NCBI GenBank assembly: GCA_022750335.1
Contig: JAKIVX010000012.1
Span: 1 to 47,663 of the forward strand
Direction: 5' to 3'
DNA from: Thermoplasmata archaeon
GTDB taxonomy: Archaea > Thermoplasmatota > Thermoplasmata > Lutacidiplasmatales > UBA184
Length of the DNA stretch: 47,663 nt
Shown here: in pieces, positions 41,056-47,663 of the stretch
Layout: each line of letters starts with the position of its first letter
Numbering within the stretch: position 1 is the stretch's first letter
The notes under the pieces: model-generated
The model's database searches: none
Told to the model about the DNA's origin: nothing
Seen by the model: only the letters and a program-made list of their open reading frames with translations
Translations under genes and position numbers: made by a program

Positions 41056-41358
41056 ATGAGCGAAAACGGACCGCGCGAGGGAACGCGGGACCTCCCCCGC
41101 TCTGGGCCCGATGCGGGCCGAAGGGCGGTCGATAGCCGCTCGGCGGCGGGAGCCGCCTATCAGTCGATCTCACGTCGCGCCCGCCGACGGCGCGAGGAGA
41201 TCCTGGCACTCGTTCGTGCCGGACTCTCCTCCGAAGCGGCTGCACGTCGATACTCCCGAGACCACCCTCTCGAACCAGAGGTCTCTCCGTCGGAGGTCAC
41301 CGCCGCCCTCGCTTCTGGGAAGACGTCGCAGGGCGCGCCTAACGCTCTCAAAGTTTGA
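41056..41358 (+). CDS. small basic protein, helix-turn-helix-like, function unknown
   Basis: A 100-residue Arg/Ser/Glu-rich protein. Its centre (RRRREEILALVRAGLSSEAAARRYS) resembles the first helices of an HTH of the transposase/resolvase or helix-turn-helix_23 type. The flanks are disordered-looking. ATG 41056 was chosen; codon usage agrees with coding (about 75 percent GC at third positions). The gene lies between the divergent DUF973 gene and thermopsin. A regulator role is only inference. Confidence 0.55.
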   Translation: MSENGPREGTRDLPRSGPDAGRRAVDSRSAAGAAYQSISRRARRRREEILALVRAGLSSEAAARRYSRDHPLEPEVSPSEVTAALASGKTSQGAPNALKV

Positions 41359-41424
41359 GTCCGGTTGGTGCGCCCGCCCGACCGCCAGGAGGGGGCCGGG
41401 CCCTGAACGCACCTTCCGAGAGAC

Positions 41425-41431
41425 GTATATC
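41425..41431 (+). promoter_or_regulatory. TATA-like box for thermopsin
   Basis: GTATATC is centred 25-26 nt before ATG 41453 and supports that start over ATG 41471. Confidence 0.5.
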
Positions 41432-41452
41432 TGGGCGGTAGTTCCGAGGCGC

Positions 41453-44020
41453 ATGCGGGGCTACCGACCGATGCGAATCGCACTCGTGCTAAGCGCCACG
41501 GTCATCATGGTCGTCTCGTCCTTGTTCGCCATCGGGGTGGCCTCTGCGACGACGCGTGGCTCCGGAGGCGGGCCGGCCTCCGTTCTCGCGGACGGTTCGA
41601 GCCCAGCCCTCCCGTCACAGCCACGGAACACGGGCTTCGCGCCTTCCGACTCGGTCGTCTCTCGAATCCACGCGGACCTGGCCGCCGACCATGTCCCGGC
41701 CCGAGACGTCTTCCTACCGAACCTGAATGCTCGCGTTCCCGTCGTCGATCAAGCGGTCGCCCCACTCTACTCGGAGGCCCCCGCTCCGATGGGCCTCGGC
41801 GACTTCGGCCTCGCGCAGGTTGGAGGGAAAAACGTCGGGTCGATCTCGTACACCTCCAGCGTTGAAGGAGTGCTCCAGCTCGATCAGCTCAACGCGACCT
41901 ATCTGGACGGGAACGGACCCGATTCGGTCTCGATCCAGTTGAACACCGTGTTGACCAACGTTGACCTGTTCGGCAACACCAGCAATCAGTTCTGGATCCA
42001 GAACGTTCCGGTGTACATCCCCCACCTCGACCAACTCTCGATCGTGGACAACATCTGGAACTTCTCGAGCCCCGCGTTCAATTTCACCGCGAGCTCCCTC
42101 TACAGTGACGACGGCGTTGTGATCGCGCCGGTGTACTATTTTGCGAACGGGCCGACCTTCCACACCGCCATGCCGTTCACCGTCCGCGTCTACAACAATG
42201 CGACGTTGTTCCACAATCGGCCGACGGTCTACCTGAACTATTCGGTGACCGAGGCCAATGGGACGACCTTCTCCGGCTCGTATGACCGGGTCGTGTTCAA
42301 TTCCACCGCCGCCCGGCATGCGACCTCTCCCGCGCCCGAGCCCACGTTCCAGATCAACGGAAGGGAGGATGGTGCAAACGGGTATCTCCCCAACGACGCG
42401 GAGCTGATGCTCGGCGGTTCGGACGACGGTTCGACCACTTCGATCTCCAACGTCCAGGGGATCATGCAACTCTTGACCCTGCCGAACGGAACCAGCACGT
42501 ACCGGTCCGTTCCCGCCGCGTATGATTTCGGAACCGATACCGGGGAGACCACGGAGGGAATGGCCGAATGGGCCTCGAGCGGGCCTGTCCCCGCGGCCCA
42601 CCTCGGCCCGGGCCCCTCCTTCTTGGTGCCGCTGTGGGGACTGAAGGGGGCCGTATTCGGCCACATCGATCAGGACCTGCAGATCTCTCCTTCGAACGCG
42701 TTTGTGTTCGTCTCTCCAGGTCCCTCGTTCCGAGCGGGCACCGCTCAATGGGGGGCGACCCTCGTCTCGGGCCAGTCCGACTACGCGCTCCCGCCCGGGA
42801 CCTACACGTACAAGGTGCTCTTCAGCGAGTATCGCCCTGCCACTTTCACCTTGACCGGTTCGTCCTCGGTTACCGTCACCCTGAGATCGGACCCATCCCT
42901 AGGCGTGTACACGCCTCTGTGGGCTTGGAATAATGCCCAACTCGCGGCGATCAGCCAACCCGGCGGAGCGGGCACCAAGGCCAACCCGTATGTGCTGATC
43001 AACACCCCGGGGACGATCGACCCGCTCTTCGGGACGTTCAATGATTTCCAGTTCCCGGATTTCATGGGAGTGTTCCTCACCTACACGACGGACTACGTGA
43101 CCGTCGAGAACGCCCCGTCGTTCCTCGTGCAGTACTCATTACCGGGCCAGCTCGCAGCCCTGTCCGCTTACGGCCTTCCGAGTTTCAACTACCTCCAGTT
43201 CGAGTTCCAGAACGCGTCGCACGTCTCCGTCGTGGACAACCCCGTCATCTCCGGGTGGTTCAGCGCGTTCAACATCGGTGAGTCACTCGGCAGCCTTCTC
43301 CTCTGGAATTCCTCCCACGACTTGGTCGCCGCCAATAATTTTGAGGACATGGGGGTCTCGATCTACGTCGCCGGTGGCTCGGGGAACATTTTCTGGGGCA
43401 ACACCTTCACGGTCTCGGTCCCGGCGTGCGCCGACCCGTACGACCTGTTGAACTACACGGACGCAGCGGGGGTGGAGCTGTTCGCGTCGGGCGACCTCAC
43501 GTACAACAATTACTTCGACGTGCCGCTCCCCGCCGTCACGCCGACGTATGTGCCGGCGTCGTTTGTCGGCGCGAGCTTCTTTGATCAGTGGAACGTGACG
43601 CGCGAACCTGCGTCCGATTTCCGGTGGATGAACGGCTGGAAACTTTCGGGCAGCATCCTCGGTACGAGTTACCAGGGCGGGAACTTCTGGTCCAATTACG
43701 GCTCGCCATCCGACCCGTATGGGGTCCTGCCGTACAATGACGGCGGTCAGATCACGAAGGGCGGCGACCACGTGCCGCTTCTGCCCTACGTCTTGCATCG
43801 CGTCACGTTCACCGAGCACGGACTGCCGAGCGGGGGGCTGTGGTCGGTCACGGTCAACGGGTACATGCAACGGTCCTGGTCGTCGACCATCACCTTCTGG
43901 GAACCGAACGGGGTGTACGCCTACACCGTGCACGGAGACAAGCACTCGAGTCCGACCTCTTCCCACGGAGCGTTCGACGTCGCCGGTCACCCGGCGGCGG
44001 TCTCCGTTCGGTTCGTCTGA
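41453..44020 (+). CDS. thermopsin-family (A5) secreted peptidase with long C-terminal repeats
   Basis: An 855-residue exported acid peptidase. The signal sequence MRIALVLSATVIMVVSSLFAIG follows a short MRGYRP leader. The A5 domain (about 60-400) has the typical APMGLGDFGLAQVG, LNTVLTNVDLFGN and NQFWIQNV segments. The rest (about 400-855) holds Asn-rich motifs such as GNIFWGNTF and YNNYFDV, resembling NosD-like beta-helix turns, and a final FTEHGLPSGGLWSVTVNG domain common in thermopsins. Over ten N-x-S/T sites occur. No TM or sortase-like anchor was seen at the C-terminus. Confidence 0.9.
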   Translation: MRGYRPMRIALVLSATVIMVVSSLFAIGVASATTRGSGGGPASVLADGSSPALPSQPRNTGFAPSDSVVSRIHADLAADHVPARDVFLPNLNARVPVVDQAVAPLYSEAPAPMGLGDFGLAQVGGKNVGSISYTSSVEGVLQLDQLNATYLDGNGPDSVSIQLNTVLTNVDLFGNTSNQFWIQNVPVYIPHLDQLSIVDNIWNFSSPAFNFTASSLYSDDGVVIAPVYYFANGPTFHTAMPFTVRVYNNATLFHNRPTVYLNYSVTEANGTTFSGSYDRVVFNSTAARHATSPAPEPTFQINGREDGANGYLPNDAELMLGGSDDGSTTSISNVQGIMQLLTLPNGTSTYRSVPAAYDFGTDTGETTEGMAEWASSGPVPAAHLGPGPSFLVPLWGLKGAVFGHIDQDLQISPSNAFVFVSPGPSFRAGTAQWGATLVSGQSDYALPPGTYTYKVLFSEYRPATFTLTGSSSVTVTLRSDPSLGVYTPLWAWNNAQLAAISQPGGAGTKANPYVLINTPGTIDPLFGTFNDFQFPDFMGVFLTYTTDYVTVENAPSFLVQYSLPGQLAALSAYGLPSFNYLQFEFQNASHVSVVDNPVISGWFSAFNIGESLGSLLLWNSSHDLVAANNFEDMGVSIYVAGGSGNIFWGNTFTVSVPACADPYDLLNYTDAAGVELFASGDLTYNNYFDVPLPAVTPTYVPASFVGASFFDQWNVTREPASDFRWMNGWKLSGSILGTSYQGGNFWSNYGSPSDPYGVLPYNDGGQITKGGDHVPLLPYVLHRVTFTEHGLPSGGLWSVTVNGYMQRSWSSTITFWEPNGVYAYTVHGDKHSSPTSSHGAFDVAGHPAAVSVRFV

Positions 44021-44429
44021 GGCCGGCCCACGTGCGTCGCGAGCCACCCACGCCGGGGCCCCCTTCCGCGAGACACCTGCCACCATCATGGTGACGGTTA
44101 TGGACCGACTGGGGAGTAGCCGGATGCCAAATTCAAGCTCTAAGTGAACCCCCGCCCTCCGAATTATCTGGCCCCCGAAGGTCCGAACCTTCCGCACCTT
44201 CTCGCGTTCGACGTCGGGGTCCCTGTCGTTCCGGCCGACGTATCCGTGGGGACGTTCGTTCGGTCGGGCCGGTCGCCCGGGGCGGCCGAGTATAGCCTGC
44301 CGCCGCCGGAAGATGCCAGAATACATTGAGGTTCTCCTCTCGGGAGAAGGATGCTTCCTCGTGCTGCCGCCGACCGCTGGCGGCGTTCGACGGCCGGGGG
44401 ATTATGCCCCGCTAACGCTCACCGAGGAC
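44021..44429. other. 409-nt intergenic region, no gene recognised
   Basis: Between thermopsin and the VOC gene. It contains a short inverted repeat CGAAGGTCCGAACCTTCCG (44177-44195) and a weak TATA-like ATTATG before the next gene. A 61-residue frame (44144-44329) is open but not convincing. No tRNA or other RNA gene was seen. Confidence 0.5.
44400..44407 (+). promoter_or_regulatory. TATA-like box for the VOC gene
   Basis: GATTATGC is centred 27 nt before ATG 44430. Confidence 0.35.
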
Positions 44430-44852
44430 ATGCCGACTCCCCGGATGACCTGGAGCTACACCGGCCTTCGCGTGCAAGACGTGGCGTGCTCGATCCGATT
44501 TTACCAGAAGCTCGGATTCCGGCCGGGCAAGCGCGGCCGAATGGATCACGGAGGCCAGTGGGTCGGTCTCGAACTCCCGAACGGGACGCACCAGCTCGAA
44601 CTGAACTTCTATCCCACCACGAACAAGTTCTACGAACCGTTCCGGGCCGGAACGGAGTTCGACCATCTTGGGTTCGAGGTGGAGGACATCGCCCGGTGGG
44701 CGGCGCTCCTCCGTCGCCGGCGACTCCCGATCGTCGCGGACTTCACCGAGCGGAATCTGAGGCTGGTGTACACGCGGGATCCGGACGGAAACTGGATCGA
44801 GTTCTGCGGCCCGCTCCTTCCCCCCAAGCCCGCGCGTCGCCGTCGCCCCTAG
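44430..44852 (+). CDS. VOC (glyoxalase/dioxygenase) superfamily protein
   Basis: A 140-residue two-beta-alpha-beta-beta-beta protein: YTGLRVQDVACSIRFYQKLGF, GLELPNGTHQLELNFYP, FDHLGFEVEDIARWAALLRRR and YTRDPDGNWIEFCG. The metal-site positions His (HQLEL, DHLGF) and Glu (WIEF) are present, so a metal-dependent lyase or dioxygenase such as lactoylglutathione lyase-like activity is possible; substrate unknown. ATG 44430 (MPTPRMTWSYTG) was chosen over an upstream start at 44313 because the fold starts there and a TATA-like box is 27 nt upstream. Confidence 0.85.
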   Translation: MPTPRMTWSYTGLRVQDVACSIRFYQKLGFRPGKRGRMDHGGQWVGLELPNGTHQLELNFYPTTNKFYEPFRAGTEFDHLGFEVEDIARWAALLRRRRLPIVADFTERNLRLVYTRDPDGNWIEFCGPLLPPKPARRRRP

Positions 44853-44881
44853 AACGAGCCGCGCGGCGCTCCCAGAACCCT

Positions 44882-44889
44882 TTTTATCC
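44882..44889 (+). promoter_or_regulatory. TATA-like box upstream of nitroreductase
   Basis: TTTTATCC is centred about 27 nt before the ATG at 44912 of a 14-codon frame and about 97 nt before the nitroreductase ATG. Confidence 0.45.
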
Positions 44890-44911
44890 ACTACGACACT
44901 CGTCCGGACAG

Positions 44912-44956
44912 ATGCCTCGAACTGCGAGGGGAACCCTCGCCTCCGCGTCCTGCTGA
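44912..44956 (+). CDS. possible 14-residue leader peptide ORF
   Basis: ATG CCT CGA.. TGC TGA encodes 14 residues, ending 26 nt before the nitroreductase ATG. A TATA-like box 27 nt upstream would put its ATG at the 5' end of the mRNA. A run of six T (44965-44970 region) follows. It could be a leader peptide or simply a 5' UTR. Confidence 0.25.
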   Translation: MPRTARGTLASASC

Positions 44957-44982
44957 GCCAGGACCTTTTTTCGGCCGACACC

Positions 44983-45519
44983 ATGGATGTTCTCGAGGCG
45001 ATTCGCTCTTACCGGCCCTGCCCGGAATACGCCAACCGTCAAGTGGCCCCCGAGACCCTGAAGAAGGTCCTCGGGGCGGCCCGCCTCGCCCCCAGTTACC
45101 GAAACCTGCAGCCGTGGAGGTTCGTGGTGGTCCAGGACGACGAGCGGAAACGCCTGCTCGCGCAAGCGTCCGCCCGGGGCCGTCTGATCGCGGGCGCGCC
45201 CGTGGTCATCGTGGCGTTCGCCGTAGAGGAGGATATGCCGGCCACCATCGGGGGGTACATCTCCGCCTACCCGCTTGATGTCGCCGTCGCGGTCAGCCAT
45301 CTTCAGTTGGCGGCCACGGCGGAGGGACTCGGGACCAACTGGATCATCGAGTTCAACGACGAGAAGGTTCGCAGCGTCCTCGGGGTTCCCGACGGCGTCC
45401 ATCCGCTCGGCCTTCTGCCGATCGGATACCCGGCAACGCCCAACGGGACGGCGGGGGCCCCGCCCGATGGACGGAAGAGCCCGGACGAGATCATCGCCTA
45501 CAACGAATATTCGTGGTGA
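44983..45519 (+). CDS. nitroreductase family FMN protein
   Basis: A 178-residue flavin reductase-fold protein. The FMN-binding starts IRSYRPCPEYA, LAPSYRNLQPWRFVVV (substrate and phosphate contact), and LQLAATAEGLGTNWI with LLPIGYPA are family hallmarks. Such enzymes reduce nitro groups, quinones or F420-like partners; substrate unknown. The stop overlaps the ITPase gene start (GTGA), so both are probably co-translated. Confidence 0.9.
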   Translation: MDVLEAIRSYRPCPEYANRQVAPETLKKVLGAARLAPSYRNLQPWRFVVVQDDERKRLLAQASARGRLIAGAPVVIVAFAVEEDMPATIGGYISAYPLDVAVAVSHLQLAATAEGLGTNWIIEFNDEKVRSVLGVPDGVHPLGLLPIGYPATPNGTAGAPPDGRKSPDEIIAYNEYSW

Positions 45520-46082
45520 GCGCCTCTCCCCCCGTCGTCACATTCGTGAGCCGGAACGCCGGCAAAGTGCCCGAGGTGCGCGCCGTCCTAGCCGAATCCG
45601 GGGTCCGCGTCCACTGGCGAAAGAAGGAGTTCGTGGAACCGCAAGCCGACACCCTCGAAGAGGTGGTCGCCGCGAAGCTCCGGTCGGTCGGGGGGATCTC
45701 GGGGTACGTCCTGGTCGAGGATTCCGGCCTCTTCATTCCGTCGCTCCACGGTTTTCCGGGCGTCTACTCCGCACACTTCCTCGAGGTCTGGGGATTCGCT
45801 CCGATGTTGGAACTTCTCCGACGGCGTTCTCGCACGGCCTACTTCCGGACGGTGGCCGGGCTCCGTCACGGTGGCCGACAGTGGATGTTTGTCGGCGAGG
45901 TCCACGGGTCGATCGCGCGGCGGGCCGTCGGCCGGGGAGGGTTCGGGTACGACCCCATCTTTGTCCCCAACGGGTGGAACCGCACGTTCGCCCAGGTTCC
46001 GGCATCGGAGAAAGACGCGATCTCCCACCGCGCGCGGGCCGTTCGGAAGGTCGGAGTGTTCCTCGCACGCCGTCGTGCGTGA
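45516..46082 (+). CDS. rdgB: XTP/dITP diphosphatase (HAM1/RdgB)
   Basis: A 188-residue housecleaning NTPase: FVSRNAGKVPEVRAVL (nucleotide site), the catalytic VLVEDSGLFIPSLHGFPGVYSAHF, FRTVAGL, GFGYDPIFVP and the C-terminal EKDAISHRARAVRK. It hydrolyses dITP and XTP to monophosphates, keeping deaminated purines out of nucleic acids. The GTG at 45516 overlaps the nitroreductase stop; a GTG at 45513 is directly before it. Confidence 0.95.
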   Translation: MSASPPVVTFVSRNAGKVPEVRAVLAESGVRVHWRKKEFVEPQADTLEEVVAAKLRSVGGISGYVLVEDSGLFIPSLHGFPGVYSAHFLEVWGFAPMLELLRRRSRTAYFRTVAGLRHGGRQWMFVGEVHGSIARRAVGRGGFGYDPIFVPNGWNRTFAQVPASEKDAISHRARAVRKVGVFLARRRA

Positions 46083-46102
46083 ACCGGCTCAAAAGGAGTA
46101 CC

Positions 46103-46128
46103 GCTCCCCGGGGTTTTTCCCGAGGAGC
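46103..46128. terminator. hairpin between convergent rdgB and thermosome genes
   Basis: GCTCC-c-CGGG / CCCG-a-GGAGC pairs around a loop containing TTTTT, in the 79-nt gap between the two convergent stop codons. It could help terminate or stabilise the 3' ends of either mRNA. Confidence 0.4.
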
Positions 46129-46161
46129 GAGAAAAGGTTCGCGCGGGGGTTCGGTGCGACT

Positions 46162-47663
46162 CTAGTCCTCGCCGAAGTCGCCGCCGCCCATACCGCCCAT
46201 GCCGCCCATACCACCCATGCCGCCCATACCGCCGCCTCCGCCGCCGCCGGAGGGAGGGGGGCTCGACTTGGACGCGATGACGTCGTCGATCCGCAGGATC
46301 ATGACGGCAGCGTCCGTGGCGCTCTGGATCGCCTGGCGACCGACCCGGATCGGTTCGATGACGTTGAGCTCGCCCATATCCCCGACCTTCCCGGTCGTGA
46401 TGTTCACGCCGGCGCGCTTCTGTCCGCCCTTGTGCGACTTTCGGAGGTCGATGAGTATGTCGATCGGGTCGAGCCCCGCGTTCTCCGCGAGCGTGCGCGG
46501 GATGGTCTCAAGGGATTCAGCGAACGCCTCGTAGGCGATCTGCTCACGTCCCCCGATCTTCGCCGCTTCGTCGCGTAGTTGGAGAGCGAGCTCGGCTGCC
46601 GTCGCGCCGCCGCCGTACACGTACCGCCCATCCTCGACGGCGACCGCGACCACGTTGAGGGCGTCATCGAGCGACCGCTCGATCTCGTCCAAGACGTGCT
46701 CGGTTCCGCCCCGGATGAGGATCGAGACCGCGCGGGCCTTCTTGGCGCCCGTGACGAACGTCAGAGAGTCCTCTCCGATCTTCCGTTCCTCGACCAGTCC
46801 CGCCGTTCCGAGGTCCTCGGGGGTGAGTTCGCTGACCTTCGAGACGATGGACGCCCCGGTGGCCTTCGCGAGCTTCTCCATGTCGGACTTCTTGACGCGG
46901 CGCACGGCATAGATACCGTCCTTCGCGAGGAAGTGCTGGGCGAGGTCGTCGATCCCCTTTTGACAGAGGACCACGTTCGCGCCCGACTTCTTCACCTGGT
47001 CGACCATCCGGCGGAGCATGTTCTCCTCCTCCTGGAGGAATGCGTTCAGCTGGGACGGTTCGTTGATCTCGATCTTGGCGTCGATCTCGGTCTTCTTGAT
47101 CTCGAGCGCGGCATCGAGGAGCGCGATCTTCGGCGCTTCAACGCGCGTCGGCATCCCCGAGTGGACCTTCTCCTTGTCGACGATGACGCCCTCGATGAGG
47201 GACGTGTCGGTCATGGAGCCGCCCTGCTTCTTGACGATCTGGATGTTGTCCAAATCGACGAAGTAACCTTCGCCCTTCTTTTCCGCGACCGCGGTGACCG
47301 CCTTGACGCTGATCTCGCCGAGCATCTCGCGGTTGAACGAGACGGCCTTCGAGGCCATCGAGGTGACGGCGATACGCGTCAGGAGTTCCCGGTCCGCGAT
47401 CGAGACTGGCTGGCTGATCGCGTGGAGGATCGAGAGGGCCTTCGTGCTCGCGAGGCGGTAGCCCTGCGAGATGATGGTCGGGTGGATGTTCTGTTCGATG
47501 AGGGTCTCGGCGCGCTTCAGCAGTTCGCCGGTGAGCACGACCGCAGTGGTCGTCCCGTCGCCCGCTTCCTGGTCCTGGGTCTTCGCGACCTCGACCAGCA
47601 TCTTGGCCGCCGGGTGCTCGACGTCCATCTCCTTGAGGATGGTGACGCCGTCGTTCGTGACGA
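46162..47663 (-). CDS. thermosome subunit (group II chaperonin), N-terminus beyond window
   Basis: Partial, about 500 residues. The window edge cuts it at VTNDGVTIL, so the first 40-50 residues are missing. [16 protein letters not shown] is the ATP-site Asp loop, and the apical domain includes [20 protein letters not shown]. The equatorial end has [11 protein letters not shown] and [12 protein letters not shown]. The C-terminus is the usual Gly/Met-rich GGMGGMGGM repeat. Thermosomes fold cytosolic proteins in double rings of 8-9 subunits. Confidence 0.97.
   Translation of the reverse strand, partial: VTNDGVTILKEMDVEHPAAKMLVEVAKTQDQEAGDGTTTAVVLTGELLKRAETLIEQNIHPTIISQGYRLASTKALSILHAISQPVSIADRELLTRIAVTSMASKAVSFNREMLGEISVKAVTAVAEKKGEGYFVDLDNIQIVKKQGGSMTDTSLIEGVIVDKEKVHSGMPTRVEAPKIALLDAALEIKKTEIDAKIEINEPSQLNAFLQEEENMLRRMVDQVKKSGANVVLCQKGIDDLAQHFLAKDGIYAVRRVKKSDMEKLAKATGASIVSKVSELTPEDLGTAGLVEERKIGEDSLTFVTGAKKARAVSILIRGGTEHVLDEIERSLDDALNVVAVAVEDGRYVYGGGATAAELALQLRDEAAKIGGREQIAYEAFAESLETIPRTLAENAGLDPIDILIDLRKSHKGGQKRAGVNITTGKVGDMGELNVIEPIRVGRQAIQSATDAAVMILRIDDVIASKSSPPPSGGGGGGGMGGMGGMGGMGGMGGGDFGED

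Noticed and set aside
44144-44329. 61-codon plus-strand frame in the intergenic gap
   Set aside because: Pro-rich composition, no Shine-Dalgarno, no convincing promoter or homology.
1-47663. CRISPR arrays, insertion sequences, integrases, toxin-antitoxin or phage-defence genes
   Set aside because: No spaced direct repeats, transposase motifs or such gene families were seen anywhere in the window.

Overview
The window reads as a GC-rich archaeal chromosome segment, most likely from the Thermoplasmatota (Thermoplasmata-like euryarchaea). The archaeal assignment rests on genes seen here: GatD/GatE, archaeal uL11, Spt5, SecE and FtsZ in one block, MptE-like pterin kinase, glycerol-1-phosphate dehydrogenase (archaeal lipids), archaeal-type LeuRS, HVO_0476 and UPF0179 family proteins, an NEMF/Rqc2 homologue and a group II chaperonin. 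SMC with ScpA and ScpB, plus two large secreted acid-type peptidases (sedolisin and thermopsin), point to an acid-tolerant, protein-degrading member. The exact order is inference. No rRNA, CRISPR array, insertion sequence, prophage or integron was seen.

Layout. 0-4.6 kb: tRNA-Arg with a D-loop insertion, then gatD-gatE-phosphoglycolate phosphatase and a small Zn protein. 4.6-8.1 kb: a leftward block ftsZ-secE-spt5-rpl11-small ORF plus a membrane protein; the Spt5 carries an unusual extra N-terminal domain. 8.1-12 kb: MptE-like kinase, a GT-C-like polytopic membrane protein, a histone-H1-like basic protein and a two-TM protein. 12-18 kb: isocitrate dehydrogenase, a degenerate Orc1/Cdc6 paralogue, a Hel308/Ski2 helicase and an acyl-CoA dehydrogenase. 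18-25 kb: NEMF homologue, HVO_0476 Zn protein, two GT2 glycosyltransferases, tRNA-Pro (again with a D-loop insertion), UPF0179, egsA and queE. 25-30 kb: LeuRS, dcd, Memo, HIT. 30-33.7 kb: sedolisin and amino-acid permease. 33.8-39 kb: smc-scpA-scpB. 39-41.4 kb: alkyltransferase-like protein and small or membrane proteins. 41.4-44 kb: thermopsin. 44.4-46.1 kb: VOC protein, nitroreductase, ITPase. 46.2 kb to the edge: thermosome, cut by the window end.

Functionally the window is mostly information processing and envelope: translation (GatDE, LeuRS, uL11, tRNAs, NEMF rescue), transcription elongation and secretion (Spt5, SecE), chromosome handling (SMC-ScpAB, Orc1 paralogue, Hel308, basic chromatin-like protein), and a secreted peptidase, permease and acyl-CoA dehydrogenase set suited to growth on protein and fatty acids. 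Many genes have a TATA-like element about 26-28 nt before the start codon, which suggests leaderless transcripts.

The most unusual signal is the pair of 34-nt insertions at the same D-loop position of tRNA-Arg(GCG) and tRNA-Pro(UGG). They have matching ends and an internal hairpin, and look like non-canonical archaeal tRNA introns. Other points worth attention are the Orc1/Cdc6 paralogue without a Walker A lysine, the Spt5 N-terminal fusion, the sedolisin with a membrane-anchored cytoplasmic zinc ribbon, and repeated TGTCAG boxes in front of smc.
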